Shown: positions 6,746-12,968 of the stretch, piece after piece
Position numbering within the stretch: position 1 is the first letter of the stretch
Layout of the letters: the number at the start of each line of letters is the position of its first letter
DNA from: CAZGSV01 sp964528605
Lineage (GTDB): Bacteria > Armatimonadota > Zipacnadia > CAZGSV01
Length of the DNA: 14,406 bases
Direction of reading: 5' to 3'
Assembly (NCBI GenBank): GCA_964528605.1
Contig: CAZGSV010000085.1
Coordinates: 1 to 14,406, forward strand
The notes under the pieces: generated by a model
Database searches by the model: none
The model's input: only the letters and a program-made list of their open reading frames with translations
Told to the model about the DNA's origin: nothing
Translations under genes and position numbers: made by a program

Positions 6746-7606
6746 TTACCGCACCAGAACGGAGGCATATCCGACGACGCGCTGCCTGTCGCCGGTGACC
6801 TCGCCCGAGTTCGTGTAGTGCAGCAGTTGCGCCTGACCGAGCCCGAGCGCCTTCGCCGCGGTGAGCACCGCCGCGACCGGGCCGTAGCCGCACATGCTGA
6901 TGCCCCGGCCCTCCACCAAGCGCACCAACGCGGGCCCGTCCATCTGCAGCACCGGCTCCAGGCAAGCCTTATCCAGCGTCTCTGCCTGTTGCTGGCGATG
7001 AAAGTGAGACAGGTCGGTGCTCGCCACCAGCAAGGCGTTCAACCCGTTGACCGACTCCGCAATCGCCTTCCCCAGGCTCGTCGCAGTGCAGGCCCTCTGG
7101 TCGCTCATGGCGACAGCCGCTACCGCGGGCACCTGATCGCCCCAGATGAACTGCAGGAAGGGCAACTGCACCTCGAGGGAATGCTCTCGGGTGTGCGCCC
7201 ACTCGTCCAACTCCGCCTCCGGGCATGCCGCCGCGATGGTGCGGCCGAGGTCCTTGTCCGCCGGAACAACACCGAGAGGTGTAGCGAAACCATCGCCAGG
7301 GTACACGGCAACGGCCGCTCCCATGCCGCTGTGGTTCGGCCCCACCATCACCACGCAGTCGAACCGCCCCCTGCCCGCCGCTGCCGCGTAGCCGTGGGCC
7401 GCGCACGCTCCCGAGTATTCGTAGCCGGCGTGAGGACTCACCAGGCCCGTCGTCTTCTCGGCCGGCGTCTCAACCGCCTTAGGGATCTCTCCGGGCCCGC
7501 CCTTCCCGGTGAAGCACCGCTCCAGTTGGCGGCGCAGGCTCCTCGCGTCCCCCTCGTAAAACATCCCGGCCACAACCGGCCGGCGGACCCAGCGCTCTTC
7601 ACCCAA
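6746..7606 (-). CDS. MEMO family protein (AmmeMemoRadiSam protein B)
   Basis: 286 residues, complete MEMO-like domain, related to extradiol dioxygenase folds. Family blocks occur in order: RRPVVAGMFYEGD (8-20), SPHAGYEYSG (57-66), GPNH (89-92), REHSLEVQLPFLQ (140-152), STDLSHF (196-202) and CGYGP (239-243). His59, His92 and Cys239 correspond to the His/His/Cys metal ligands of human MEMO1, so a metal site appears intact. The bacterial role is not settled; the family often co-occurs in genomes with AMMECR1 and a radical SAM protein, neither of which is in this window. TTG at 7606 is the start: GGAGGG sits eight bases upstream and the conserved block begins by residue 8. It is the first gene after a good promoter and heads the unit ending in glyQS. 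Confidence 0.93.
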   Translation of the reverse strand: MGEERWVRRPVVAGMFYEGDARSLRRQLERCFTGKGGPGEIPKAVETPAEKTTGLVSPHAGYEYSGACAAHGYAAAAGRGRFDCVVMVGPNHSGMGAAVAVYPGDGFATPLGVVPADKDLGRTIAAACPEAELDEWAHTREHSLEVQLPFLQFIWGDQVPAVAAVAMSDQRACTATSLGKAIAESVNGLNALLVASTDLSHFHRQQQAETLDKACLEPVLQMDGPALVRLVEGRGISMCGYGPVAAVLTAAKALGLGQAQLLHYTNSGEVTGDRQRVVGYASVLVR

Positions 7607-7614
7607 GGACGCTG

Positions 7615-7620
7615 CCCTCC
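7615..7620 (-). promoter_or_regulatory. Ribosome binding site deciding a TTG start
   Basis: GGAGGG on the minus strand, eight bases before TTG at 7606. No ATG or GTG with a comparable site lies between here and the first conserved MEMO block, so TTG is preferred. Confidence 0.65.
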
Positions 7621-7638
7621 TTCGCTTGCGCAGGGGCC

Positions 7639-7666
7639 ATTATAGCAGGCCGTCCCGCCGGGGCAA
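7639..7666 (-). promoter_or_regulatory. Sigma-70-type promoter of the MEMO-sigma-glyQS unit
   Basis: A perfect TATAAT (7639-7644) has TTGCCC (7661-7666) 16 bases upstream. Transcription would begin near 7632, giving a leader of about 26 bases that contains the MEMO ribosome binding site. It is the only good promoter I find between 7700 and 2206, so it may serve MEMO, the CvpA-like gene, the DUF4342-like gene, the sigma factor and perhaps glyQS. The -35 lies inside an inverted repeat (7659-7685). Confidence 0.75.
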
Positions 7667-7685
7667 GACGCAACCTGCGGCCCCG
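7659..7685 (-). terminator. Imperfect hairpin at the end of the EcfT unit
   Basis: CGGGGC and GCCCCG at the outer ends (7680-7685 and 7659-7664) pair over six bases. Inside them CGCA and TGCG can add four pairs around a GGT loop, leaving a TCTT bulge. It starts two bases after the stop of the 31-residue peptide gene, as a terminator would, but lacks a T-tract. It shares bases with the -35 box of the next promoter. Confidence 0.3.
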
Positions 7686-7686
7686 C

Positions 7687-7782
7687 CTAGCGCCCGCGCA
7701 GCCATAGCGTCAGCAGTATGCCGGCCGCTACCAGCAATACGACCCACAGCCATTCCCGCCAGCGCCTCGACCCCGCGCTCAC
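7687..7782 (-). CDS. 31-residue single-pass membrane peptide
   Basis: A short frame starting at GTG (7780-7782) and ending with TAG (7687-7689). The product is VSAGSRRWREWLWVVLLVAA at 1-20, followed by GILLTLWLRGR. This is a basic N-terminus, one hydrophobic helix (about 11-28) and a basic end, the layout of a small membrane peptide. Its GTG overlaps the TGA of the preceding gene as GTGA, the same coupled geometry seen at other junctions in this window. There is no strong Shine-Dalgarno sequence, so expression would depend on coupling. Short hydrophobic frames arise by chance in GC-rich DNA, so this is a moderate call. No family is recognised. Confidence 0.5.
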   Translation of the reverse strand: MSAGSRRWREWLWVVLLVAAGILLTLWLRGR

Positions 7783-8183
7783 TGGAGGAACCCGCGCTTG
7801 GCGCACAAGGCCGCGCGGTCGCTCGATCCGCGCGCCGCCAGCGCCACGGCCAGGCCGGCCTGAGTGCGCTTCCGGCGCTCGCCCGGCTCCCCGCCGGGCT
7901 CCTCAGACTTTGAGGGCTCGATGATCACCTCGGGCGCCCGCCCCTGTTCCCGCACGGGCGCCACGCCGGATTGCTGCCGGGGTGGAACGCCGTGACTGCG
8001 CACCCAGCGCTGCCCGAGCAGCATGCCCAGCGTGAACCCCACGATCACGGCAAAGACCAGTAGCACCCCTGCCCTCACCCAATAGCGCGGAGACCTCCGC
8101 CCGCCGCGTCCGCCCGGCGCCCCTGCGACACCGCCGACCGCACCGGCTTCCCCGGCTCGGCTCACGCCGCCGTCACCAGGCAT
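7779..8183 (-). CDS. Single-pass membrane protein, unknown family
   Basis: 134 residues. A Gly/Ala/Arg-rich N-terminal segment (1-34) precedes one clear membrane helix, VRAGVLLVFAVIVGFTLGML, at about 36-55. A polar linker follows (60-104) with acidic and basic patches. The C-terminal 30 residues, rich in alanine and arginine, could form a small helical unit. The ATG lies inside the end of the ecfT-like gene (11-base overlap) and the stop overlaps the next small gene's GTG, so it is likely translated by coupling. It resembles no ECF S-component: those are integral proteins with about six helices. A membrane-bound partner or regulator of the EcfT-like protein is possible but unproven. Low-complexity termini leave some doubt about the exact start. 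Confidence 0.6.
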   Translation of the reverse strand: MPGDGGVSRAGEAGAVGGVAGAPGGRGGRRSPRYWVRAGVLLVFAVIVGFTLGMLLGQRWVRSHGVPPRQQSGVAPVREQGRAPEVIIEPSKSEEPGGEPGERRKRTQAGLAVALAARGSSDRAALCAKRGFLQ

Positions 8184-8904
8184 GGGCTTTCATCACCGCA
8201 CCGCCCAGCCCTACGACCACGACTGCAAGTGCAATGAAATCCGCAGCGCGCAAACGGTAGATGTGGAACGGCGTCCTCTTCCGCTTCAGCCCGAACCCGC
8301 GCCCCTCCAGCGCCATCGCCAACTGCGGTACATTGCGCAGCGCCGTTATCAACACCGGCACCAGCAAGGGCACATACTTGCGCGCCCGCGCCAAGGGAGA
8401 GCCGCGGCGGAGGTCCAGACCCCGCAACGACTGCAGCGCGGCCACCGTGGTCGCCGTTCCCATCAGGATGGGCACGAACCGAAAGGCCAGTCCCAGGGCC
8501 ATGGTCACCGGAGCCGGGATGCCGGCGCGGCCCAGGGCATAGGTGAACTCCTCCACGCGGGTGACGCTGAGGAACACCAGGCCCGCCACCAGCATCCCGC
8601 AGATGCGCCCAGCCGACTGCAAAGAGCGCCCCACCCCCTCCTGCGTGAAGCCTCCGTAGTAAGCCGACCACAGCAGCACCGTCATCGCCGCAATCACGAA
8701 CAGGAACTTCCAGAATGCTCGCAGGTTCCCCGCCGCGCCACAGCCCAGACCCACGATGAGTGCTGCCAACAGCATGGCACACTGCCACGCCCAGCCCCGC
8801 AGCGCTACCGCGGTCACAAAGTACCAGCACAGCAGTATCACCTTGCTGCTCGGGTGCAGGCGGTGCAGCACGGAGTCGCGTTCCACATAGAGGGCTTTGC
8901 GCAA
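8173..8904 (-). CDS. EcfT/CbiQ-like energy-coupling transmembrane protein
   Basis: 243 residues with about five to six membrane helices. EcfT is the scaffold of ECF vitamin and metal importers and normally joins two ATPases (EcfA, EcfA') to a substrate-binding S component. N-terminal LHPSSKVILLCW matches the family's LDPRxKL start. FVPILMGTATTVAALQSLRG ends at the first coupling motif (Leu160-Arg161-Gly162), and AMALEGRGFG holds the second (Gly201-Arg202-Gly203). The usual form is Ala-Arg-Gly in both; the Arg and Gly are kept. The start is TTG at 8904, with GGGGGAG five bases upstream overlapping the xylulokinase stop. No ATPase or S-component gene is nearby, so the partners must be encoded elsewhere or the protein acts differently. 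Confidence 0.87.
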   Translation of the reverse strand: MRKALYVERDSVLHRLHPSSKVILLCWYFVTAVALRGWAWQCAMLLAALIVGLGCGAAGNLRAFWKFLFVIAAMTVLLWSAYYGGFTQEGVGRSLQSAGRICGMLVAGLVFLSVTRVEEFTYALGRAGIPAPVTMALGLAFRFVPILMGTATTVAALQSLRGLDLRRGSPLARARKYVPLLVPVLITALRNVPQLAMALEGRGFGLKRKRTPFHIYRLRAADFIALAVVVVGLGGAVMKAHAW

Positions 8905-8909
8905 GCGCT

Positions 8910-8916
8910 CTCCCCC
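8910..8916 (-). promoter_or_regulatory. Ribosome binding site overlapping the xylulokinase stop
   Basis: GGGGGAG on the minus strand shares its first G with the TAG stop of the xylulokinase gene (8916-8918) and lies five bases before TTG at 8904. It supports the TTG start of the EcfT-like gene and coupling to xylulokinase translation. Confidence 0.6.
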
Positions 8917-10463
8917 TACGCCTTCGCCAGATACTTCTCCACTAGCCTGGCGTTGACCCCGAAGAGGTCCTTGAGCGCCTGGTACAACGACTTGTAGACC
9001 CCGTGGAACTCACGGTACAGTTCGTGGTTGGCCGGCTGCGGGTGGGTGATCGAGGTCGTGCGAATGCCGGCATCGCAAGCCTCCACCACATTCGCGTACA
9101 CACCCGCCCCGACTCCGCCGAGCAAAGCGGCGCCGAAAGCAGGACCCTCGTCCACATTGATGGTGCTGTGAGCGTAGCCGGTCACGTCCGCCTGTATCTG
9201 TCGCCACAGCGGGCTGCGCGCCCCTCCTCCCGAGGCGCGCACCTCCTGAATGGGCACCCCCATCTCGGCCATGATGTCGAACGAGTCTTTGAGCCCGTAG
9301 GACACACCTTCGAGCACGGCGCGCACGAGATGCTTCTTCGTATGCCGGAGCGAGACCCCAAAGAACACGCCGCGAGCATCGGGATCCGGATACGGCGTCC
9401 GCTCGCCGATAAGATAAGGCAAGAAGAGGAGACCCTCGCACCCGGGGGCCGCCTGCGCGGCCTCCTCGCACAACACCTCGTACGGGTCCTTGCCGCTCTC
9501 CGCGCCCACCGCGCGCTCCTCGGCACCGAGAGCATCGCGGAACCACCGGAACGAGCCTCCCGCCGCCAGCATCACTCCCATCAGGTGCCACTTGCCCGGC
9601 ACCGCATGGCAGAAACTGTGGAGCAGCAGCCGCGGCGCCAGCAGCGCGCTGTCCGTCTGAGCGAACACCACGCCCGAAGTGCCGCTGACCGCCGAGACCA
9701 GCCCCGTGCGCACAATGCCGTTACCCACCGCGCCCGCCGCTTGATCCCCGCCCCCTCCGGCCACCGGCGTGCCCTCCGCCAGGCCCGTCTCCTCCGCGGC
9801 GCCCTTGCTCACCTTGCCGGAAATCTCCGCAGACTCGTAGCACCGCGGCAGCATCTCCTCGGGAATCTCCAACCGCTCCAGCACGGGCTTGGACCACTGC
9901 CGCTTGGGGACGTTCAACAGCGAGGTGCCGGACGCGTCCGAGACCTCCGTCGCGTACTCGCCCGTCAGGCGGAGCCGCAGGTAATCCTTGGGCAGCAGCA
10001 CCTTGCGCAGCCGCGCGTAGTTCTCCGGCTCACGCTGGCGCAGCCAGATTATCTTGGGAGCCGTGAAACCCGTGAGCACGGGATTGAGCGTCTCTTGCGT
10101 GAGCAGGGCCTCGCCCACCGTCGCCGTTATCCAGTGGCACTGCTCCTCGGTCCGCTGGTCGCACCAGAGAATGCACGGCCGGATGACTTCGTCCTTCTCG
10201 TCCAGAAAGACCGAGCCGTGCATCTGTCCCGTCAGACCCACGGCCGTCATGTCCTTCCCACTCAGGCCCGCCTTGCTCAAGGCTGCCCTAACGCTGGCGA
10301 CGGCCGCAGACCACCACTGCTCGGGGTGCTGCTCCGCCCAGCCGGGATAGGGCGTGAGCAGCGGGTACTCGTGCACCGCGCCCGCCACCACACCGCCCTT
10401 CTCGTCCACAATGAGGGCCTTGCACCCCGTGGTGGACACGTCTATCCCCATCAGGTAGGCCAT
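8916..10463 (-). CDS. xylB: Xylulokinase (FGGY family sugar kinase)
   Basis: 515 residues, close to the family's 480-510. FGGY kinases phosphorylate sugars with ATP; XylB makes D-xylulose 5-phosphate for the pentose phosphate pathway. The N-terminal phosphate-binding loop is GIDVSTTGCKALIVD (6-20) with Asp8. GLTGQMHGSVFLD (76-88) carries the Met-His pair diagnostic of xylulokinases, followed by LWCDQRT. GGGGDQAAGAVG (236-247) holds the likely catalytic Asp240. The C-terminal half shows SGTSGVVF and ASGGGARSPLWRQIQADV, the second ATP-binding region. ATG at 10463 is followed at once by conserved sequence. It lies 29 bases after the cyclophilin-like gene. Xylulose is the best guess, but related ketoses such as ribulose or erythrulose cannot be excluded; no xylose isomerase of the XylA type is nearby. 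Confidence 0.92.
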   Translation of the reverse strand: MAYLMGIDVSTTGCKALIVDEKGGVVAGAVHEYPLLTPYPGWAEQHPEQWWSAAVASVRAALSKAGLSGKDMTAVGLTGQMHGSVFLDEKDEVIRPCILWCDQRTEEQCHWITATVGEALLTQETLNPVLTGFTAPKIIWLRQREPENYARLRKVLLPKDYLRLRLTGEYATEVSDASGTSLLNVPKRQWSKPVLERLEIPEEMLPRCYESAEISGKVSKGAAEETGLAEGTPVAGGGGDQAAGAVGNGIVRTGLVSAVSGTSGVVFAQTDSALLAPRLLLHSFCHAVPGKWHLMGVMLAAGGSFRWFRDALGAEERAVGAESGKDPYEVLCEEAAQAAPGCEGLLFLPYLIGERTPYPDPDARGVFFGVSLRHTKKHLVRAVLEGVSYGLKDSFDIMAEMGVPIQEVRASGGGARSPLWRQIQADVTGYAHSTINVDEGPAFGAALLGGVGAGVYANVVEACDAGIRTTSITHPQPANHELYREFHGVYKSLYQALKDLFGVNARLVEKYLAKA

Positions 10464-10492
10464 TGTCTTCTACGCCTCCCCTCGAGCGCCTG

Positions 10493-10870
10493 CTACTTCT
10501 CGGCCTTGTCTATAGTCACCGTGGTTCCCTGGCTCACCTTTTTGAAGACCTTCGGATCGCCTTCCACTTTGCCGAACACGTTCACGGCACTCGCCGGACG
10601 GATCTCTCCCGCGCCGCTCATCGGCGTGAGCCCGAAGAAGATGCAGAAAGCGCTGCCCGGCACCCAGTAACCGAGGTCGCCGAGCTCGACTGTCTCCTTC
10701 GGGTTCTCCGCCGCGCACTTGACCGGGATCGAGAAGTAGACCTCGTCGCCCCAAGTGTTCGCCTTTGCCGTTACCGGCAGCGCCTCCCAGATGGCCTCCG
10801 CCGTCCGGGTGTCACCGAGCACAGCCGTCGCCTCCACCGAGCCAGCCTTGATGCGAATCTTCCTGCTCAT
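10493..10870 (-). CDS. Cyclophilin-like domain protein (TM1367 type)
   Basis: 125 residues covering a complete small beta-barrel domain of the cyclophilin-like family typified by Thermotoga maritima TM1367. The matching blocks are NTWGDEVYFSIPV (38-50), ENPKETVELGDLGYWVPGSA (55-74), CIFFGLTPMS (76-85), IRPASAVNVFGKV (90-102) and VTI near the end. The catalytic Arg of true cyclophilins is not evident, and peptidyl-prolyl isomerase activity has not been established for this group as far as I know. The start is ATG at 10870, set by GGAGGG seven bases upstream; the longer frame from 10909 adds residues unlike the family. It sits in a sugar-metabolism unit between a TIM-barrel isomerase and xylulokinase, which suggests a small-molecule-binding or enzymatic role there. 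Confidence 0.88.
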   Translation of the reverse strand: MSRKIRIKAGSVEATAVLGDTRTAEAIWEALPVTAKANTWGDEVYFSIPVKCAAENPKETVELGDLGYWVPGSAFCIFFGLTPMSGAGEIRPASAVNVFGKVEGDPKVFKKVSQGTTVTIDKAEK

Positions 10871-10877
10871 TGGTGTA

Positions 10878-10883
10878 CCCTCC
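10878..10883 (-). promoter_or_regulatory. Ribosome binding site of the cyclophilin-like gene
   Basis: GGAGGG on the minus strand, seven bases before ATG at 10870. It fixes this start rather than the in-frame candidate 39 bases upstream. Confidence 0.7.
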
Positions 10884-10923
10884 TCGACCTGCGTCTGCCG
10901 GCCGCTCAAGAGAGGCCGAGCCC

Positions 10924-11799
10924 TCAGTCCTTCTGCTCCGGCTCATAGGCCGGCACCTCGCGCGCCGCAAAGCGCCACAAGTACTGAAGTCCGGCAACGA
11001 AGCCTTCTTTGACTCCGAAGGCGGAGTCCTCGTGCTCGATGCTGAGCACGCCGTCGTAGCCGACACGCCGCAGCGCGCCCACGTACTCGCCCCACGCGAC
11101 GCGGCCGTAGCCGGGGATCACGTAGCGCCACCAGCCGGAGCCGATGCAGCCGACGCGCCGCAGCCGGTCCTCGCGAATCTCGGTGTCCTTGGCGTGCGTA
11201 TGGAAGATGCGGGAGCCGAACTCCTCAACCGCCGCCAGGTAGTCAATCCCCTGCCAGACCAAGTGAGACGGGTCGAAGTTGAGGCCCAGATTGTCGTCCG
11301 GCACCAGTTCGAACAACTCGCGCCACAGGTCCAGGTGCTGCAGATTGGTGGCGAAATAGTTTTCCAGCGCGAGGCAGACGCCCTTCTTGCGGGCATACTT
11401 GGCCAGCCGTCGCAGTGAGGGAGCCGCCAACTCGCGAATGGTCTCGCTCTTGCTCTTGCCCGGAGCCGCGGAGCCCGCCAGCGTGCACACCACGCGCACC
11501 TTCAGTTTTGCGGCGAGATCAATGGTCTTCTCCACGCCTGCCAGCACTGCGGCGCGCTTCCTGCTGTCCGCCTCCGCCACGTTGGCGTAATAGGCGAACG
11601 ACGAGTAGTCAATGAAGTACTCCTCGCGAATCCGCGCCCAGGTCTTGATCTTGGCAGGGGTGAGACGGCTCAGGTCCACGTGCCGGTTGCCCGGCCCGCA
11701 AGCCACCTCCAGCGCGTCGAATCCCTGGTCCGACGCCCAGGCCGCCATCTCCTCGAATTCCACATCCTTGAACGGGCCGGTGAGTAAACCGATCTGCAT
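10924..11799 (-). CDS. TIM-barrel sugar (phosphate) isomerase/epimerase
   Basis: 291 residues, AP-endonuclease-2 superfamily TIM barrel (xylose-isomerase-like). These enzymes isomerise or epimerise sugars and sugar acids using a divalent metal. The four expected metal ligands are visible: Glu146 in CLALENYFATN, Asp176 in LGLNFDPSHL, His202 in FHTHAKDTEI and Glu255 or Glu257 in LSIEHEDSAFG. A loop WWRYVIPGYG (223-232) before the last Glu is common in members annotated as sugar phosphate isomerase/epimerase. ATG at 11799 is chosen over the longer frame (11877). It starts the first barrel strand (MQIGLLTGPF), has AGGGA five bases upstream and sits eight bases after the glycerate kinase stop. The substrate is unknown; hydroxypyruvate, keto-inositol or ketose 3-epimerase activity would all fit the fold. 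Confidence 0.88.
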   Translation of the reverse strand: MQIGLLTGPFKDVEFEEMAAWASDQGFDALEVACGPGNRHVDLSRLTPAKIKTWARIREEYFIDYSSFAYYANVAEADSRKRAAVLAGVEKTIDLAAKLKVRVVCTLAGSAAPGKSKSETIRELAAPSLRRLAKYARKKGVCLALENYFATNLQHLDLWRELFELVPDDNLGLNFDPSHLVWQGIDYLAAVEEFGSRIFHTHAKDTEIREDRLRRVGCIGSGWWRYVIPGYGRVAWGEYVGALRRVGYDGVLSIEHEDSAFGVKEGFVAGLQYLWRFAAREVPAYEPEQKD

Positions 11800-11807
11800 G
11801 TCAATCC

Positions 11808-12968
11808 CTACTTTCCCTTGTTCTTGCCGCGCCTTGTCCTGGTCGCAGCGAATAGCAGCGCGACGTTGCGCGCGCACTCCTCCAGCAGGCTGGAGGCCCT
11901 CTGAAGGGCCTCAGCATACGACATGGGGCCGGACGCGACGGAGAAGAAGGCGTCTACACCTGCCTCCGCCGACAACTCATAGCCCTTGCCCAGCGACCCT
12001 GCCAGCACCACTACCACCGCGCCCGCCTCCTTGGCAACCTGGGCCACGCCGGCCACCGTCTTGCCGAACGCGGTCTGCGCGTCCGTTGCCCCTTCCCCGG
12101 TGATCACCAGCGCCGCCCCGCGCACCTTCTGCCGCAGCCCCACTGCCTCCATTACGATGCCCACGCCAGGTCTGAGTTCCGCGTCCAAGAAAGCCATCAT
12201 GCCGGCCCCAAGCCCGCCGGCGGCGCCCGCCCCTGGCACGCGCTCAACCCGCTTGCCCAAGTCCCGCGTCGCGACGCGCGCGAAGTGCCTCAGGTTGCGG
12301 TCGAGCGTCCTCACCGTCGCCGGCGTCGCGCCCTTCTGCGGGCCGTAGACAGCGCTGGCTCCCCGCGGGCCGATCAGCGGGTTGTCCACGTCGCAGGCCA
12401 CCAGAAACTCCGTCTTCTTGGCGGCCGGGTTCATCCCAGAGACATCAATTCTGGCCAGACGACCCAGAGCGCCGCCGCCCGGAGGCAACTCCCGCCCAAG
12501 CGCGTCGAGCAGCCTCGCCCCGAGCGCCTGAGCCATGCCGGCGCCGCCGTCATTCGTGGCACTGCCGCCGATCCCCACGATGAACTTGCGGCAGCCGAGC
12601 GCGAGGCCGGCCGAGATGAGCTGTCCAGTTCCGTAGGTTGTCGTGACCAGCGGGTTACGCCTCTCAGGGGGAACCAGAGGCAAGCCCGACGCAGCCGCCA
12701 TCTCGATCACGCCGGTGGTGCCGTCCCCCAGAAGTCCAAACTCGGCCCAGACCGGCGTCCCCAGCGGACCCCGCACCCGCCGCTTCAGCACCCTGCCGTT
12801 CGTGGCGGCAATCAGCGAGCGCACGGTGCCCTCTCCGCCATCGGCCATCGGCACCAGAGTCACAACGGCGCTGGGAAGCGCGGCCCTCACTCCCCGCCCC
12901 ATCGCCCTCGCCACCTCGGAGGCGCTCAGGCACCCCTTAAACGAGTCGGGGGCGATGACAACCTTCAT
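11808..12968 (-). CDS. Glycerate kinase (GarK/GlxK family)
   Basis: 386 residues, family length about 380. It phosphorylates D-glycerate with ATP, giving 2- or 3-phosphoglycerate; the GarK/GlxK group typically gives 2-phosphoglycerate. Family blocks are MKVVIAPDSFKGCLSASEVA (1-20), PMADGGEGT (40-48), GIGGSATNDGGAG (132-144), CDVDNPLIGPRGASAVYGPQ (192-211), GAGAAGGLGAG (246-256) and ITGEGATDAQTAFGKT (289-304). The last block usually reads GEGR-hydrophobic-D-Q; here Ala294 replaces the Arg. The C-terminus ends in a basic tail (TRTRRGKNKGK). The ATG overlaps the upstream TIM-barrel gene's TGA by four bases (ATGA), so the two are coupled. Its presence suggests the local pathway yields glycerate, for example from hydroxypyruvate or tartronate semialdehyde. 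Confidence 0.94.
   Translation of the reverse strand: MKVVIAPDSFKGCLSASEVARAMGRGVRAALPSAVVTLVPMADGGEGTVRSLIAATNGRVLKRRVRGPLGTPVWAEFGLLGDGTTGVIEMAAASGLPLVPPERRNPLVTTTYGTGQLISAGLALGCRKFIVGIGGSATNDGGAGMAQALGARLLDALGRELPPGGGALGRLARIDVSGMNPAAKKTEFLVACDVDNPLIGPRGASAVYGPQKGATPATVRTLDRNLRHFARVATRDLGKRVERVPGAGAAGGLGAGMMAFLDAELRPGVGIVMEAVGLRQKVRGAALVITGEGATDAQTAFGKTVAGVAQVAKEAGAVVVVLAGSLGKGYELSAEAGVDAFFSVASGPMSYAEALQRASSLLEECARNVALLFAATRTRRGKNKGK

Noticed and set aside
5851..6798. Plus-strand frame of 315 codons opposite the sigma, DUF4342-like and CvpA-like genes
   Set aside because: Arg/His-rich shadow frame; the minus strand holds tightly packed genes with recognisable domains and coupled junctions.
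9003..10670. Long plus-strand frame of 555 codons opposite xylulokinase
   Set aside because: It is a shadow of the minus-strand xylulokinase gene in GC-rich DNA; the product is rich in Arg, His, Ala and Pro with no domain pattern, while the opposite strand encodes every FGGY motif.
10884..10923. Hairpin (CGGCC/GGCCG) after the second TIM-barrel gene as a terminator
   Set aside because: Only five outer base pairs with a mismatch and no T-tract; downstream genes have no visible promoter, so I treat it as read-through sequence.
11800..11877. N-terminal extension of the TIM-barrel protein from 11877
   Set aside because: It would run deep into the glycerate kinase gene and adds residues unlike the family; ATG 11799 has a ribosome site and begins the first barrel strand.
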